Assembly: GCA_002840555.1 (NCBI GenBank)
Contig: PHBJ01000004.1
Location: forward strand, 1 to 64,000
Direction: 5' to 3'
Source: Deltaproteobacteria bacterium HGW-Deltaproteobacteria-13
Lineage (GTDB): Bacteria; Desulfobacterota; Syntrophia; Syntrophales; Smithellaceae
DNA: 64,000 nt
The notes below the pieces were generated by a model. That model was given only the letters and a program-made list of their open reading frames with translations, was not told where the DNA came from and did no database searches. The position numbers and the translations under genes were made by a program. Below, piece after piece: positions 8,658-17,059 of this stretch (positions are counted from its first letter, which is position 1; every line of letters starts with the position of its first letter).

Positions 8658-9656
8658 TTATGCCAGGCAGGATTCAGCAAATTGTTTCACGTTTTCATCC
8701 TCGCCCATCGCGATAAGCCTGTCGCCTTCAGCAATAATATAATTGGCCATCGGATTGAAAATCATTTTCCCCGAATCTTTCTTGACGGCGACAATGATCA
8801 GCCCGTAGCGCTTGCGTATTCCCGAATCTTCCAGCGATTTCGAAATAAACGGCGAGTCCTTGCAGACAGATATTTCTTCCATGCGCAGCTCCAGACTTTG
8901 CCGGCTGGTTGTGATTTCAATGAAATCCAGCATGGCCGGACGCAAAATGGCCATCGCCATCCGGACACCGCCCAGGGTATAAGGCGACATGACCCGATCC
9001 GCTCCCGCCCGAAGGAGTCTGTGCTCAGATTCTTCTTCCTCGGAACGGGCCATAATATATATTTTTTGATTGAGGTCCTTGGCCGTTAAGATAACATAAA
9101 GATTTTCCGCATCCGTCGGCAGCACACAAATAATGCCTTTGGCCCTTTTGATTCCCGCTTCAATTAAAACCTTATCCTGCGTTGCGTCTCCCTTGCAGTA
9201 AACAAAGCCCTCTTCCTGAGCCTTTTGAATGACTTCCGGATTATTATCGACGACCACACAAGGCATTTTCCCCGCGATCAGTTCGCGGCAAATTAAAAAA
9301 CCGATGCGGCCGCCGCCGCAAATAATATAATGATTATGCATTTTCTCGATTATTTTTTCCAATTTACCCCTCCCCAACATATTGCTCAATCGCGATTCAA
9401 TAAAAGTCTCCGCCAAAAGCACCAGTGTATAAAACATCATGCCCACGCCAAAAATAATTACAAAAATCGTAAAAATTTTTCCTGATGTTGTTTCCGGCGC
9501 GTAATCCCCGTATCCTACCGTAGATAAAGTGGCAATAGTCGTATAAAAGGAATCCATAAGACTCCATCCTTCGATAAGATGAAAACCGACCGTGCCGATG
9601 ATAAAAATGGTTAATAAAATGATAAGAGCGAATTTTATTTTACTGGTAAATATCAA
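8658..9656 (-). CDS. Two-TM potassium channel protein with RCK (TrkA-N/TrkA-C) domain
   Basis: A 332-residue protein built like MthK-type channels: TM1, a pore helix with selectivity filter T-V-G-Y-G-D, TM2, then a cytoplasmic Rossmann domain (IICGGGRIG, with the ligand-binding acidic end VVDNN) and a C-terminal TrkA-C domain. It should conduct K+ under control of a nucleotide or ion bound to the RCK domain. The start chosen is TTG at 9654-9656, preceded by GGAG at 10 bases; a longer frame from TTG 9713 adds a hydrophilic tail without a binding site. A lipoprotein gene follows after 14 bases. Confidence 0.88.
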   Translation of the reverse strand: MIFTSKIKFALIILLTIFIIGTVGFHLIEGWSLMDSFYTTIATLSTVGYGDYAPETTSGKIFTIFVIIFGVGMMFYTLVLLAETFIESRLSNMLGRGKLEKIIEKMHNHYIICGGGRIGFLICRELIAGKMPCVVVDNNPEVIQKAQEEGFVYCKGDATQDKVLIEAGIKRAKGIICVLPTDAENLYVILTAKDLNQKIYIMARSEEEESEHRLLRAGADRVMSPYTLGGVRMAMAILRPAMLDFIEITTSRQSLELRMEEISVCKDSPFISKSLEDSGIRKRYGLIIVAVKKDSGKMIFNPMANYIIAEGDRLIAMGEDENVKQFAESCLA

Positions 9657-9829
9657 AAGTCCATTTTCTCCTTTATGTTTGTGAGGCCTTTGATCCAATA
9701 TAAAACAAGTCAAAATATTTCTTTTGAATTGAAAAATACTATAATATAATTAAAAAGAGTTGGCAACATGAATAGCATCATTTAACAATTCAATGATATC
9801 TATAATTTATTTATTGACAAGGAGGTCGT

Positions 9830-10483
9830 ATGACACCGGCAACCGAACAGGCGTTAAGCGGGCTGAGAGATCTTTCGATGATCAAATGGTATATCATTCC
9901 TCTTTTGGCTATTGTCTGTTATATTTACACCCGTGAAATAAAAGAGGCGCGCCAGACAAAAAACTGGAATGCCGTCCTGGCCGGTCTGACTGTTTTCGGC
10001 GCAGATTTCTTCAATGAGACCTGGAACGGATGGGTGATGTATCTCACCCAGCGTTCCGCTTTCTGGACAGCCCCCGGCGACACGGCTCTGCGAACACTGG
10101 TGGGCTGGAATATCGAAATCATGTTCATGTTTCTCATTCTGGGTATTATTTACTACCACACCTTGTCTGAAAGCACGAAAGAGAAGATCTTAGGCATTCC
10201 TGAAAAATGGTTCTGGGCGATAGGGTTCAGCGTCTTTTGCGTGTTTGTCGAGTGCCTGCTCAACATCGGCGGACAGCTTGTCTGGGAATATCCCCTCTGG
10301 CGCCTGTCGTTTAAAGGTGTCTGGCTGATTTTCTTTATCGGATATCTCCAATTTTTCTGTTTTGCCATTTTGGTCATCAGTTTAAAATCCATGAAGGCCA
10401 AACTGACGACCGTGGGCATTATTTACGCCGTGCCGGTGATCATGAATGTTCTTGCGTTCGGATTCTGGGGCTGGAGATATTAA
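9830..10483 (+). CDS. Integral membrane protein of unknown function
   Basis: A 217-residue protein, not recognised as a named family. It has about six hydrophobic segments, many tryptophans, and conserved-looking polar residues inside the membrane part (FFNETWNGW, residues about 61-69; WNIEIMFMF; FVECLLN). A very good ribosome binding site, AAGGAGGT, precedes ATG 9830. Its stop overlaps the stop of the convergent hemerythrin-like gene by 4 bases. No transport or catalytic signature can be named. Confidence 0.6.
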   Translation: MTPATEQALSGLRDLSMIKWYIIPLLAIVCYIYTREIKEARQTKNWNAVLAGLTVFGADFFNETWNGWVMYLTQRSAFWTAPGDTALRTLVGWNIEIMFMFLILGIIYYHTLSESTKEKILGIPEKWFWAIGFSVFCVFVECLLNIGGQLVWEYPLWRLSFKGVWLIFFIGYLQFFCFAILVISLKSMKAKLTTVGIIYAVPVIMNVLAFGFWGWRY

Positions 10484-11022
10484 AGGCGCAGCCCTGAGTA
10501 TTCGTCATAAACTTTATTATATTTTTCGTGAATCATTTTGCGGTCGAACTCCCAGAATTCGGCAAGCATACGCTCCTGCTCGTCTTTATCAAAGTATTCC
10601 TGGCAGGGGTAAAAGAAATGTTTGTCTTCTTTTTCTATATGTTTGGGATAGAAATTGCCCAGTTCCCGGGCAATTGAGATGATCTCGGAAAGTTTTCCTT
10701 CATCACCCTGTAAATATTTTTCCTTGGCCGCAACAAGCGCCGCCGTGGTCTTCCTGCCCCAGACATGTTCATCGAGCAATTCCTGCATGGTTTTCTTCAG
10801 TTCCGGTGTAAGATTTTTCCCGGCCAGATCGCGGAACAATATTTCTTCTTCCTTGCCGTGATGGGTGCGGTCGGCATATGTACGAACAAAATCAACAGCC
10901 ATGTCAATGACAAGAGGATTAACCTTTTTAGTTTTTTCGGCCTGATCAATATGACGCATCATGGATGACAGCATTTTCTCAATTAACCTGTGTTCCCACA
11001 TTAATGGCCCGATGGGTTTCAT
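10480..11022 (-). CDS. Hemerythrin-like HHE cation-binding protein
   Basis: A 180-residue, mostly helical protein of the HHE family, which binds a di-iron centre and, in various members, O2, NO or redox signals. Candidate ligands: His10 in MWEHRL, the HHGKEEE motif near 54-60, His85 (DEHVWGR) and His122 in PKHIEKED, with His-Phe-Phe-Tyr-Pro just after. GGAGG lies before ATG 11022. It is divergent from the Fur-family regulator, sharing about 135 bases of promoter region, so co-regulation by metal is possible but not shown. Confidence 0.85.
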   Translation of the reverse strand: MKPIGPLMWEHRLIEKMLSSMMRHIDQAEKTKKVNPLVIDMAVDFVRTYADRTHHGKEEEILFRDLAGKNLTPELKKTMQELLDEHVWGRKTTAALVAAKEKYLQGDEGKLSEIISIARELGNFYPKHIEKEDKHFFYPCQEYFDKDEQERMLAEFWEFDRKMIHEKYNKVYDEYSGLRL

Positions 11023-11124
11023 ATAAAATCCTCCTGCTTCATATTTTGATGTTAATTTATACCATGAATTTAATACGTCAATACTATTTTTTTATTGCTC
11101 GTTATATTCCGAACTGATAATTGT

Positions 11125-11139
11125 TGCAACCCGGTTGCA
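11125..11139. promoter_or_regulatory. Inverted repeat, candidate operator of the Fur/Zur-type regulator
   Basis: TGCAAC-CCG-GTTGCA is a perfect 6+6 palindrome ending 20 bases before the regulator's start codon, in the divergent promoter region. Fur-family dimers bind such short palindromes and commonly control their own operon. The sequence is not the classical AT-rich Fur or Zur box, so the assignment rests on position and symmetry. Confidence 0.5.
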
Positions 11140-11158
11140 TTTTTGATATTGGTCAATT

Positions 11159-11611
11159 ATGGTCACCAATACAAAAGACACAGATGCATTGCTTGCTTTG
11201 CAGAAGGCCGGCATTTCCAAAACATCTCAGCGCCTTGCCGTTTTAAACATATTACTCAAGGCGACAAGGCCGCTTAACGCCAATACGATACGCCAGGCAC
11301 TTAAAACAAAAGCCAGCATCGATAAAGTAACGGTTTACCGCGTATTATCCATTTTTAAAAAAAGCGGGATGATCCGGGAAATAGCGTCAGCAGGCGGCGC
11401 TAACTATTTCGAAATGGTTTCTTTGGAAAATCCCCTGCATCCTCACTTCAGTTGCAGAAATTGCGGAACATTTGTCTGTATGGAGCCAGCCCCTTTCATC
11501 AAGATGCCGGAGTTAATTTTATCAAAAGATGATTACAGCATTGAGCACATCGAAATTAATATATCAGGCCTTTGCGCAGACTGCCGCGATACAACAAAGA
11601 CTGAATCATGA
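11159..11611 (+). CDS. zur: Fur-family transcriptional regulator, probably Zur
   Basis: A 150-residue Fur-family repressor: N-terminal winged helix (KTSQRLAVLNILL, DKVTVYRVLSIF) and a metal-binding dimerisation domain with HPHFSC. Two CxxC pairs (SCRNCG near 98-101 and LCADC near 138-141) form the structural zinc site. It is followed after 29 bases by znuA, znuC and znuB, which makes a zinc-sensing role (Zur) the best inference; Fur or PerR remain possible from sequence alone. The palindrome 20 bases before its start suggests autoregulation of the whole operon. Confidence 0.85.
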   Translation: MVTNTKDTDALLALQKAGISKTSQRLAVLNILLKATRPLNANTIRQALKTKASIDKVTVYRVLSIFKKSGMIREIASAGGANYFEMVSLENPLHPHFSCRNCGTFVCMEPAPFIKMPELILSKDDYSIEHIEINISGLCADCRDTTKTES

Positions 11612-11640
11612 AAGCAATGTTTTGAGGAGAAGGAATAACT

Positions 11641-12582
11641 ATGCATTTTAAAAAGATCCTGTTGCTCTTACTTCTTTTCTTAACCTTTCTTTTGTCCTGT
11701 CAACAGGCAAAAGAATCCAATAAGGGAGATCAGAAACTAAAAGTTATTGCCACAATTTTCCCCGTCTATGATTTCGCCCGCAATATCGGCAAAGATAAAA
11801 TTAAGTTGACCATGCTCCTGCCGCCGGGAACAGACGCTCATCATTACGAACTGCGGCCCGAAGATGTAGTCCGAGTCAGCAAAACGGATATTTTCCTTTT
11901 TACCAACTTTGAAATGGAACAGTGGGCATATAAAATCATTAATGCCGCCGATAAAAATACAAATATGCTGGCCGTAGAGACAGGAAAAGGAGCGGTCTTA
12001 CTGCCGTTTAATGAAGCGGAAGGAAAACCGGAAGAAAATGTTTCCAGATTTGACCCGCACATCTGGCTGGATATGGATAACGCGCAGAAGATGGTGGATA
12101 ATATCGCGGCGGCATTTGTCAAAAAGGATCCCCGCAACAGCGATTACTATTTAAAAAACGCCCATGATTACAAACTCAAACTGGCCGCTATGGATCAGAG
12201 ATATCAGACAGAATTAAACGGGTGCAAAATGAAAACCGTGCTGCATGCCGGTCATTGGGCTTTCGCCTATCTGGCTAAAAAATATAATTTAAAATATATC
12301 GCAGCCTATAACATCATGGCTGACGCTGAACCGTCTCCGCAAAAAATCGTCGCCCTGGTGGAACAGGTCAAAAGAGAGAGGGTCCCTTGTATCTATTATG
12401 AAAATATGATTAATCCCCGTTTGGCCCAAACGATCGCCCAGGAAACAGGCGCCGGTTTACTGAAACTCAATAATGGAAATGATGTCAGCAAGTCGGATAT
12501 TAAAGACGGCGAATCCTTTATTTCGTTAATGGAGAATAATCTGATTAACTTAAAGAAAGGAATGAGATGTCCGAAGACATAA
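11641..12582 (+). CDS. znuA: Zinc ABC transporter substrate-binding lipoprotein (ZnuA/TroA family)
   Basis: A 313-residue cluster A-I solute-binding protein. The signal peptide ends in L-S-C-Q, so it is lipid-anchored. Metal-ligand histidines are in the expected places: D-A-H-H-Y-E (near 62-63), D-P-H-I-W-L-D (near 139) and H-A-G-H-W-A-F (near 203-206). The His-rich loop of many ZnuA proteins is missing, so manganese binding cannot be excluded. GGAGAAGG precedes ATG 11641. The 3' end overlaps znuC by 16 bases, implying translational coupling. Confidence 0.9.
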   Translation: MHFKKILLLLLLFLTFLLSCQQAKESNKGDQKLKVIATIFPVYDFARNIGKDKIKLTMLLPPGTDAHHYELRPEDVVRVSKTDIFLFTNFEMEQWAYKIINAADKNTNMLAVETGKGAVLLPFNEAEGKPEENVSRFDPHIWLDMDNAQKMVDNIAAAFVKKDPRNSDYYLKNAHDYKLKLAAMDQRYQTELNGCKMKTVLHAGHWAFAYLAKKYNLKYIAAYNIMADAEPSPQKIVALVEQVKRERVPCIYYENMINPRLAQTIAQETGAGLLKLNNGNDVSKSDIKDGESFISLMENNLINLKKGMRCPKT

Positions 12583-13310
12583 TCAATGTTGATCATTTAA
12601 CCTTCTGTTATAACGGTCTGGAAGTGATCAGTGATATTTCCTTTGCCGTAAAAGAAGGCGATTATGTGGGCATTGCCGGACCCAACGGATCCGGTAAGAG
12701 CACCCTCATTAAAAACATCCTGGGCATTCTGCGGCCCCAAAAGGGATGCGTCAATATTTTTGGCCGGCCGCTGACTTCTTTTCATCAGTGGAGCAGAATC
12801 GGTTATTTACCCCAACGGATAAGCGCATTGAATAATCACTTCCCCAGCACTGTCGAAGAGATTGTTCAATTGGGGATGAAAAAAAGAAACCCCGTTACTT
12901 TAAAACGGACTCTTGATCTCATGGGAATAGCGCATCTTTCCACCCGCCTGATCGGAGAACTCTCTTACGGCGAACAGCAGAGAATTATGCTGGCGCGCGC
13001 GCTGATCAGCCAGCCGGATTTGCTCATTTTCGATGAGCCGACGACAGCCCTTGATCCGGAAACAAGAGATATTTTCTATTCTCTTACCCATGAGATGAAT
13101 CACCAAAAAGGCACGACAATTGTTCTTGTTACGCATGACACGGGCATTATAGGCCAATACGCGCGCCATCTTCTTTATCTGGACAAGAAGTTAATCTTTT
13201 TCGGAACCTTCGAAAATTTCTGCGCATCACCGGATATGGCCGGATTTTTCGGTTCAACCAGCCAGCATGTGATTTGCCATCAACATGAAAAAACGGAGAA
13301 CCCTATTTAA
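12567..13310 (+). CDS. znuC: Zinc ABC transporter ATP-binding protein
   Basis: A 247-residue ABC ATPase: Walker A GPNGSGKS (near 38-45), Q-loop YLPQR, signature LSYGEQQR, Walker B LLIFDEPT and the H-loop LVTHD. This is the standard metal-uptake ATPase partner of ZnuA and ZnuB. It starts inside znuA and its stop overlaps the znuB start (TAATG), so the three are tightly coupled. Confidence 0.95.
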   Translation: MSEDIINVDHLTFCYNGLEVISDISFAVKEGDYVGIAGPNGSGKSTLIKNILGILRPQKGCVNIFGRPLTSFHQWSRIGYLPQRISALNNHFPSTVEEIVQLGMKKRNPVTLKRTLDLMGIAHLSTRLIGELSYGEQQRIMLARALISQPDLLIFDEPTTALDPETRDIFYSLTHEMNHQKGTTIVLVTHDTGIIGQYARHLLYLDKKLIFFGTFENFCASPDMAGFFGSTSQHVICHQHEKTENPI

Positions 13311-14137
13311 TGGAATTGACCGGTATATTGAATTACGAATTTGTTCAACGCGCTTTTCTGGCAGGCCTATTCATTGCCGCCGTCTCTTCCACACTGGGAG
13401 TTTTTCTTGTCCTGCGCCGTTTTTCGCTGATCGGCGACGGACTTGCTCACATTACCTTCGGCAGTGTCGCGTTCGTCATGCTGCTGGGCGTCAGCCCTCT
13501 TTATATTACGCTGGCCGCCCTGCCCCTGGTCATGATTTCATCTCTCGCCATCCTGAAATTAACGCAGTCCAAGCGTATCCAGGGAGACGCGGCAATCGGC
13601 ATTGTTTCTTCCGTCGGCATCGCTTCGGGTATTATTCTGGCAAGTTTATCCAATGGCTACAATCTTGATTTATTCAGCTATCTTTTCGGCAATATTCTCA
13701 CCGTTACCCGGATTGAACTGCTTCTTTCTTTCATTGTGTTTCTTACCGTCGCGGCCACGGTAATCATTTTCTACGATGATCTTTTTGCCGTAACTTTCGA
13801 CGAAGAACTGGCCCGGACCATGGGAGTGAAAACAGAGAGAATTAATACGATTCTGTTTTTACTGACGGCGGTAGCCGCTGTTTTAGCCATGAAAGTCGCC
13901 GGCATTATGCTCGTCTCCGCCATGGTGATTCTGCCCCCGCTAACCGCTTTGCAGCTATCCTTGAGTTTTAGATTGACCATTGTTGCCGCCGTATTATTTT
14001 CAATATTATCAGTGATTTGCGGCATTATTGCAGCTTTTTTATTGAATTTACCGGCCGGAGGAACTATAGTAATTTGCAATATCGGATTTCTCCTGTTTAT
14101 TTTCGGAGCTAAAAAAATCCTGCCTTCCAGGAGGTAA
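13310..14137 (+). CDS. znuB: Zinc ABC transporter permease
   Basis: A 275-residue ABC-3 family permease with about eight hydrophobic segments and the conserved cytoplasmic region D-G-L-A-H near residues 44-48 (GDGLAHITFG), typical of ZnuB/MntB permeases. ATG 13310 overlaps the stop of znuC. It is the last gene of the zur-znuA-znuC-znuB unit; a structured non-coding segment follows. Confidence 0.95.
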   Translation: MELTGILNYEFVQRAFLAGLFIAAVSSTLGVFLVLRRFSLIGDGLAHITFGSVAFVMLLGVSPLYITLAALPLVMISSLAILKLTQSKRIQGDAAIGIVSSVGIASGIILASLSNGYNLDLFSYLFGNILTVTRIELLLSFIVFLTVAATVIIFYDDLFAVTFDEELARTMGVKTERINTILFLLTAVAAVLAMKVAGIMLVSAMVILPPLTALQLSLSFRLTIVAAVLFSILSVICGIIAAFLLNLPAGGTIVICNIGFLLFIFGAKKILPSRR

Positions 14138-14141
14138 ACCC

Positions 14142-14247
14142 CGTTAGAAGAGCTCTGACCATCTAGCGGAACGACTCATACGGAGCATTCACTCCAATAG
14201 AAGCGAAGTTTCGTATGGGGGCAAGCAAAGAGACTTTCTAACGAGGT
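14142..14247 (+). other. Structured leader/intergenic RNA element between znuB and a transporter gene
   Basis: Two nested helices are visible by eye. The outer stem pairs 14142-14150 with 14235-14243 (eight Watson-Crick pairs plus one G-U), then a 2x2 internal loop, then 14153-14156 with 14229-14232. The inner hairpin pairs 14175-14186 with 14208-14219 (12 pairs including wobbles). The outer stem ends directly at GAGG (14243-14246), the ribosome binding site of the gene starting at 14255. There is no T-run, so it is not a plain terminator. It matches no riboswitch class I recognise. A cis-regulatory leader or a small palindromic repeat element are the two readings. Confidence 0.5.
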
Positions 14248-14254
14248 AAAAAAT

Positions 14255-15184
14255 ATGACTCTCTCCTCTTATGCTTTTTATCGCTCTAACATAATTTTCC
14301 TGTTTGCATTGATTTGCGGTATCATATTCCCGCAGGGATTCCTGATCGGCAAGGCCCTGATCCTGCCGGCATTGATGGTCATTATAACCATTACTTTGCT
14401 AAGATTTCCCCGCGGTTTCTTCCGTCATCCCGGTTCTCTTTTGTATTCATCTATTCAGAGCAACATCATGAATTATCTTGTTTTGGGTAATTTCATTATT
14501 TTAGCCGGCGTCCTGCTGATTCATAAACAGGAGCTTTGGGTGGGCATGGTGCTGATTGCCGCCATGCCATCCTCACTGGAAATCATACTTCTGGGCAATT
14601 TATCGCGTATTGAGAAAAAATATGTCTTTACCGCTCTGGCGGGAACCTATTTAGGAGCCTTACTGATTATACCTTTAGTGGGTTTATGTTTTCTCAAATA
14701 TATCCATCTGAACCATTGGAATATTATTGTGCTGGTATTAGGGTTAATTTTTCTGCCGCTGGCAATATCCCGGGTCGCCATAGAAAAAGAATGGGACAAT
14801 ATTATTAAAAAATATGAAGACGCGGCAATGGATTTCAGCTCCTTTATCGTATTTTACGCCATAACGGCAAACAGCAGAAATTTTCTCATAAACTGGTCTT
14901 CCGATCTTTCCTTTATCGCTTTAATCGCTTTTGTCAGTACTTTTTTATTCTGCTTCGCAATCCGAAAAACGGGATTTTATTTTCATATACCGGAAAATAA
15001 AATTATTTTTTTTATTCTCCTGGGCACGATGAAAGACTGCGGACTGGCCGGTGGTATAGCGTTGACCGTATTTAACCAGGAGGCTGCCATCCCCCCATTG
15101 ATTTTCGCTATTTTCACTTTCTTTTATATGAACTGGCTCAAATACAGGATGAGGCATATCCCTGAAAGTTCAAATAGCGGTTAA
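14255..15184 (+). CDS. BASS-type (bile acid:sodium symporter-like) membrane transporter
   Basis: A 309-residue protein with about nine or ten membrane segments. The segment M-K-D-C-G-L-A-G-G-I-A-L (near 265-276) resembles the broken-helix motif of the BASS/Acr3 superfamily, and a second acidic or polar crossover occurs mid-sequence (AAMPSSLEIILLGNLS). The substrate is unknown; BASS proteins carry organic anions such as bile acids, pantoate or 2-keto acids. AGG precedes the ATG, right at the edge of the structured leader. Confidence 0.65.
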   Translation: MTLSSYAFYRSNIIFLFALICGIIFPQGFLIGKALILPALMVIITITLLRFPRGFFRHPGSLLYSSIQSNIMNYLVLGNFIILAGVLLIHKQELWVGMVLIAAMPSSLEIILLGNLSRIEKKYVFTALAGTYLGALLIIPLVGLCFLKYIHLNHWNIIVLVLGLIFLPLAISRVAIEKEWDNIIKKYEDAAMDFSSFIVFYAITANSRNFLINWSSDLSFIALIAFVSTFLFCFAIRKTGFYFHIPENKIIFFILLGTMKDCGLAGGIALTVFNQEAAIPPLIFAIFTFFYMNWLKYRMRHIPESSNSG

Positions 15185-15257
15185 AAATATGCGATATAGG
15201 TTTGACAAACTTAAAACACTAACTAAACTATAAGAAAATAAAGAAAGGAGAATGGAC

Positions 15258-15851
15258 ATGTCTATATCATTACCGGAATTACCTTACGGGAAAGATGCGT
15301 TAGCACCGATCATCAGCGCCAATACTCTGGATTTTCACTACGGCAAGCATCACAAAGCTTATGTGGATAATTTAAACAAATTAATCGCCGGCACCGATCT
15401 TGAGCAAAAATCGTTAGAAGAAATTATTAAAATTGCTGTAAAAGATTCAGCCAAAGCAGGCATCTTCAACAATGCCGCACAGGTCTGGAATCATTCATTT
15501 TACTGGCAGGGCCTGAAAAAAGCGGGTGGAGGAACTCCCACAGGCACAATTGCAGCCAAAATAAACGCTGTATGGGGAACCTACGACAAGTTTGCCGAAG
15601 AATTGAAAAACGCCGGCATGACTCAGTTCGGCAGCGGCTGGGCCTGGCTGGTTTTAGACGGCGATCAGTTAAAAATAACAAAGACAGCGAATGCCGATAC
15701 GCCTATTGCTCATGGTCTAAAACCGCTCTTAACCCTGGATGTATGGGAACATGCTTATTACCTGGATTATCAAAACAGAAGGCCGGATTATCTTGCCGCT
15801 GTGATTCAAAATCTGATTAACTGGGATTTTGTCAATGCCAATTTAGGTTAA
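15258..15851 (+). CDS. sodB: Superoxide dismutase, Fe/Mn type
   Basis: A 197-residue cytoplasmic superoxide dismutase. Metal ligands are visible: His27 (TLDFHYGKHH), the second histidine in WNHSFYW, and Asp/His in L-D-V-W-E-H-A-Y-Y-L-D-Y. The Gln-rich signature and length fit an iron-type enzyme, though Fe and Mn forms cannot be separated safely by eye. ATG 15258 is preferred because GGAG sits 7 bases before it; ATG 15252 would be only 1 base from GGAG. It is monocistronic, with a terminator hairpin at 15881. In an anaerobe it serves oxygen tolerance. Confidence 0.95.
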   Translation: MSISLPELPYGKDALAPIISANTLDFHYGKHHKAYVDNLNKLIAGTDLEQKSLEEIIKIAVKDSAKAGIFNNAAQVWNHSFYWQGLKKAGGGTPTGTIAAKINAVWGTYDKFAEELKNAGMTQFGSGWAWLVLDGDQLKITKTANADTPIAHGLKPLLTLDVWEHAYYLDYQNRRPDYLAAVIQNLINWDFVNANLG

Positions 15852-15880
15852 TTTACAATCTGGAAATGAGATACGACAAT

Positions 15881-15912
15881 AAAAAGGAGGCTTGGATAAA
15901 GCCTCCTTTTTT
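15881..15912. terminator. Bidirectional rho-independent terminator
   Basis: GGAGGC and GCCTCC arms with a 9-base loop, flanked by A5 on the left and T6 on the right. It lies between the convergent sodB (+) and IHF-type (-) genes, so it can stop transcription from both sides. Confidence 0.85.
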
Positions 15913-15939
15913 ATATTTTACAGAAACAGGCAGTGAATG

Positions 15940-16221
15940 TTATTTCTTTTTATCAACTCTGACTTTAAGTTCTTTTCCCACTTTAAAGAAGGGCAATTTC
16001 TTCGGTTCAACCTGGATTTTAGTTCCGGTTTTAGGGTTTCTTCCCGTATATGATCCGTATTCTTTTACGACAAAGCTGCCGAAGCCTCTTATTTCAATAC
16101 GACCTTTTTTCTTTAACTCGTCGGTAAAGCCTTTAAAAACAAGATTAACAACATCAATTGCCTTTTTTTCCGTCAAGTTTAACTTACTGCTCAAAGCTTC
16201 AATAAGACCGGATTTGTTCAT
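15940..16221 (-). CDS. HU/IHF-family DNA-binding protein (IHF beta-like)
   Basis: A 93-residue protein with the complete HU/IHF fold: two N-terminal helices, G-R-I-E-I-R-G-F-G-S-F, the DNA-binding arm with G-R-N-P-K-T-G, and a C-terminal helix (FKVGKELKVRV). The sequence around the arm is closer to IHF beta than to HU. It bends DNA and helps organise promoters, recombination and replication. TAAGGAGG precedes ATG 16221. A second HU gene lies 3.5 kb away at 19660. Confidence 0.92.
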   Translation of the reverse strand: MNKSGLIEALSSKLNLTEKKAIDVVNLVFKGFTDELKKKGRIEIRGFGSFVVKEYGSYTGRNPKTGTKIQVEPKKLPFFKVGKELKVRVDKKK

Positions 16222-16318
16222 AGATCCTCCTTAATACTAATTACAACCATGATAGCCAGGTGATAATATATGTTTGACCTCTCTATGTTGAAGGTTATTA
16301 TTCATTTTTTGGCGAATG

Positions 16319-17059
16319 TCAAGAAAATTTTAGCTTTTCAATTGCCCTGCTATCCTGCAACTGGCTGATTTCTTTTTTGGTTAAATGCCGCCACATGCCT
16401 TCCTTCAAATTGCCCACGGTAAGATCTCCGATTGCTTCCCGCAGGAGATGGGCGACTCTATGACCGGTAGCCTCAAATCCTCTCCGGATGATTCTATTTT
16501 TTCCTTCTCTCAGAGTCAGCCGCAACCAGGTACTTTTATCGTTGATCTTCTCGACTTTAAGGTTTTCCGGCTTAAAAACATCGTTGTCCAGTTTAATGCC
16601 CTTTCCCAGTTGTTTTATTTCCTCTTTAGACAAACGCCCCTGAATTTTGACCCGGTATATTTTAGGTTTTTCAAAACGCGGATGTTGTATTTTCTGAGCA
16701 AAATCGCCATCATTAGTCAAAAGCAAAAGTCCCCGGGAGTCATAATCCAGCCGCCCTACAGGATAAACCCTTTCCGGCACATCGCCCAGCAAATCCACAA
16801 CGGTCGGCCGGCCCTGCGGATCATGAAGTGTCGTAACAAATCCGGCCGGCTTGTTTAACATGATATAATGTTTCGTTTGTTCGACAGAGATCGTTTTACC
16901 GTCAACACGGATAATATCTTTTTCGGGATCAGCCTTAACTCCCAACTGGGTGACCACAACATGATTAACGCTGACGCGCCCTTCGGTCATCATTTTTTCC
17001 GCGTGACGCCGCGAGGCAATCCCGGCCGTCGCAATGATTTTCTGCAGACGTTCTTTCAT
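16319..17059 (-). CDS. rluB: 23S rRNA pseudouridine synthase, RluB/RsuA family
   Basis: A 246-residue protein: an S4 RNA-binding domain (residues about 1-60, RLQKIIATAGIASRRHAE) followed by the RsuA/RluB/E/F catalytic domain with the G-R-L-D-Y-D-S-R-G-L-L-L-L-T-N-D-G motif, whose first Asp is the catalytic residue. It converts a uridine in 23S rRNA to pseudouridine. Its ATG overlaps the scpB stop by 4 bases (ATGA), a neighbour pairing found in many bacteria. Confidence 0.92.
   Translation of the reverse strand: MKERLQKIIATAGIASRRHAEKMMTEGRVSVNHVVVTQLGVKADPEKDIIRVDGKTISVEQTKHYIMLNKPAGFVTTLHDPQGRPTVVDLLGDVPERVYPVGRLDYDSRGLLLLTNDGDFAQKIQHPRFEKPKIYRVKIQGRLSKEEIKQLGKGIKLDNDVFKPENLKVEKINDKSTWLRLTLREGKNRIIRRGFEATGHRVAHLLREAIGDLTVGNLKEGMWRHLTKKEISQLQDSRAIEKLKFS

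Noticed and set aside
14142..14254. tRNA gene or simple terminator behind znuB
   Set aside because: No cloverleaf or CCA-type end can be drawn and there is no T-run; a structured leader or palindromic repeat fits better.
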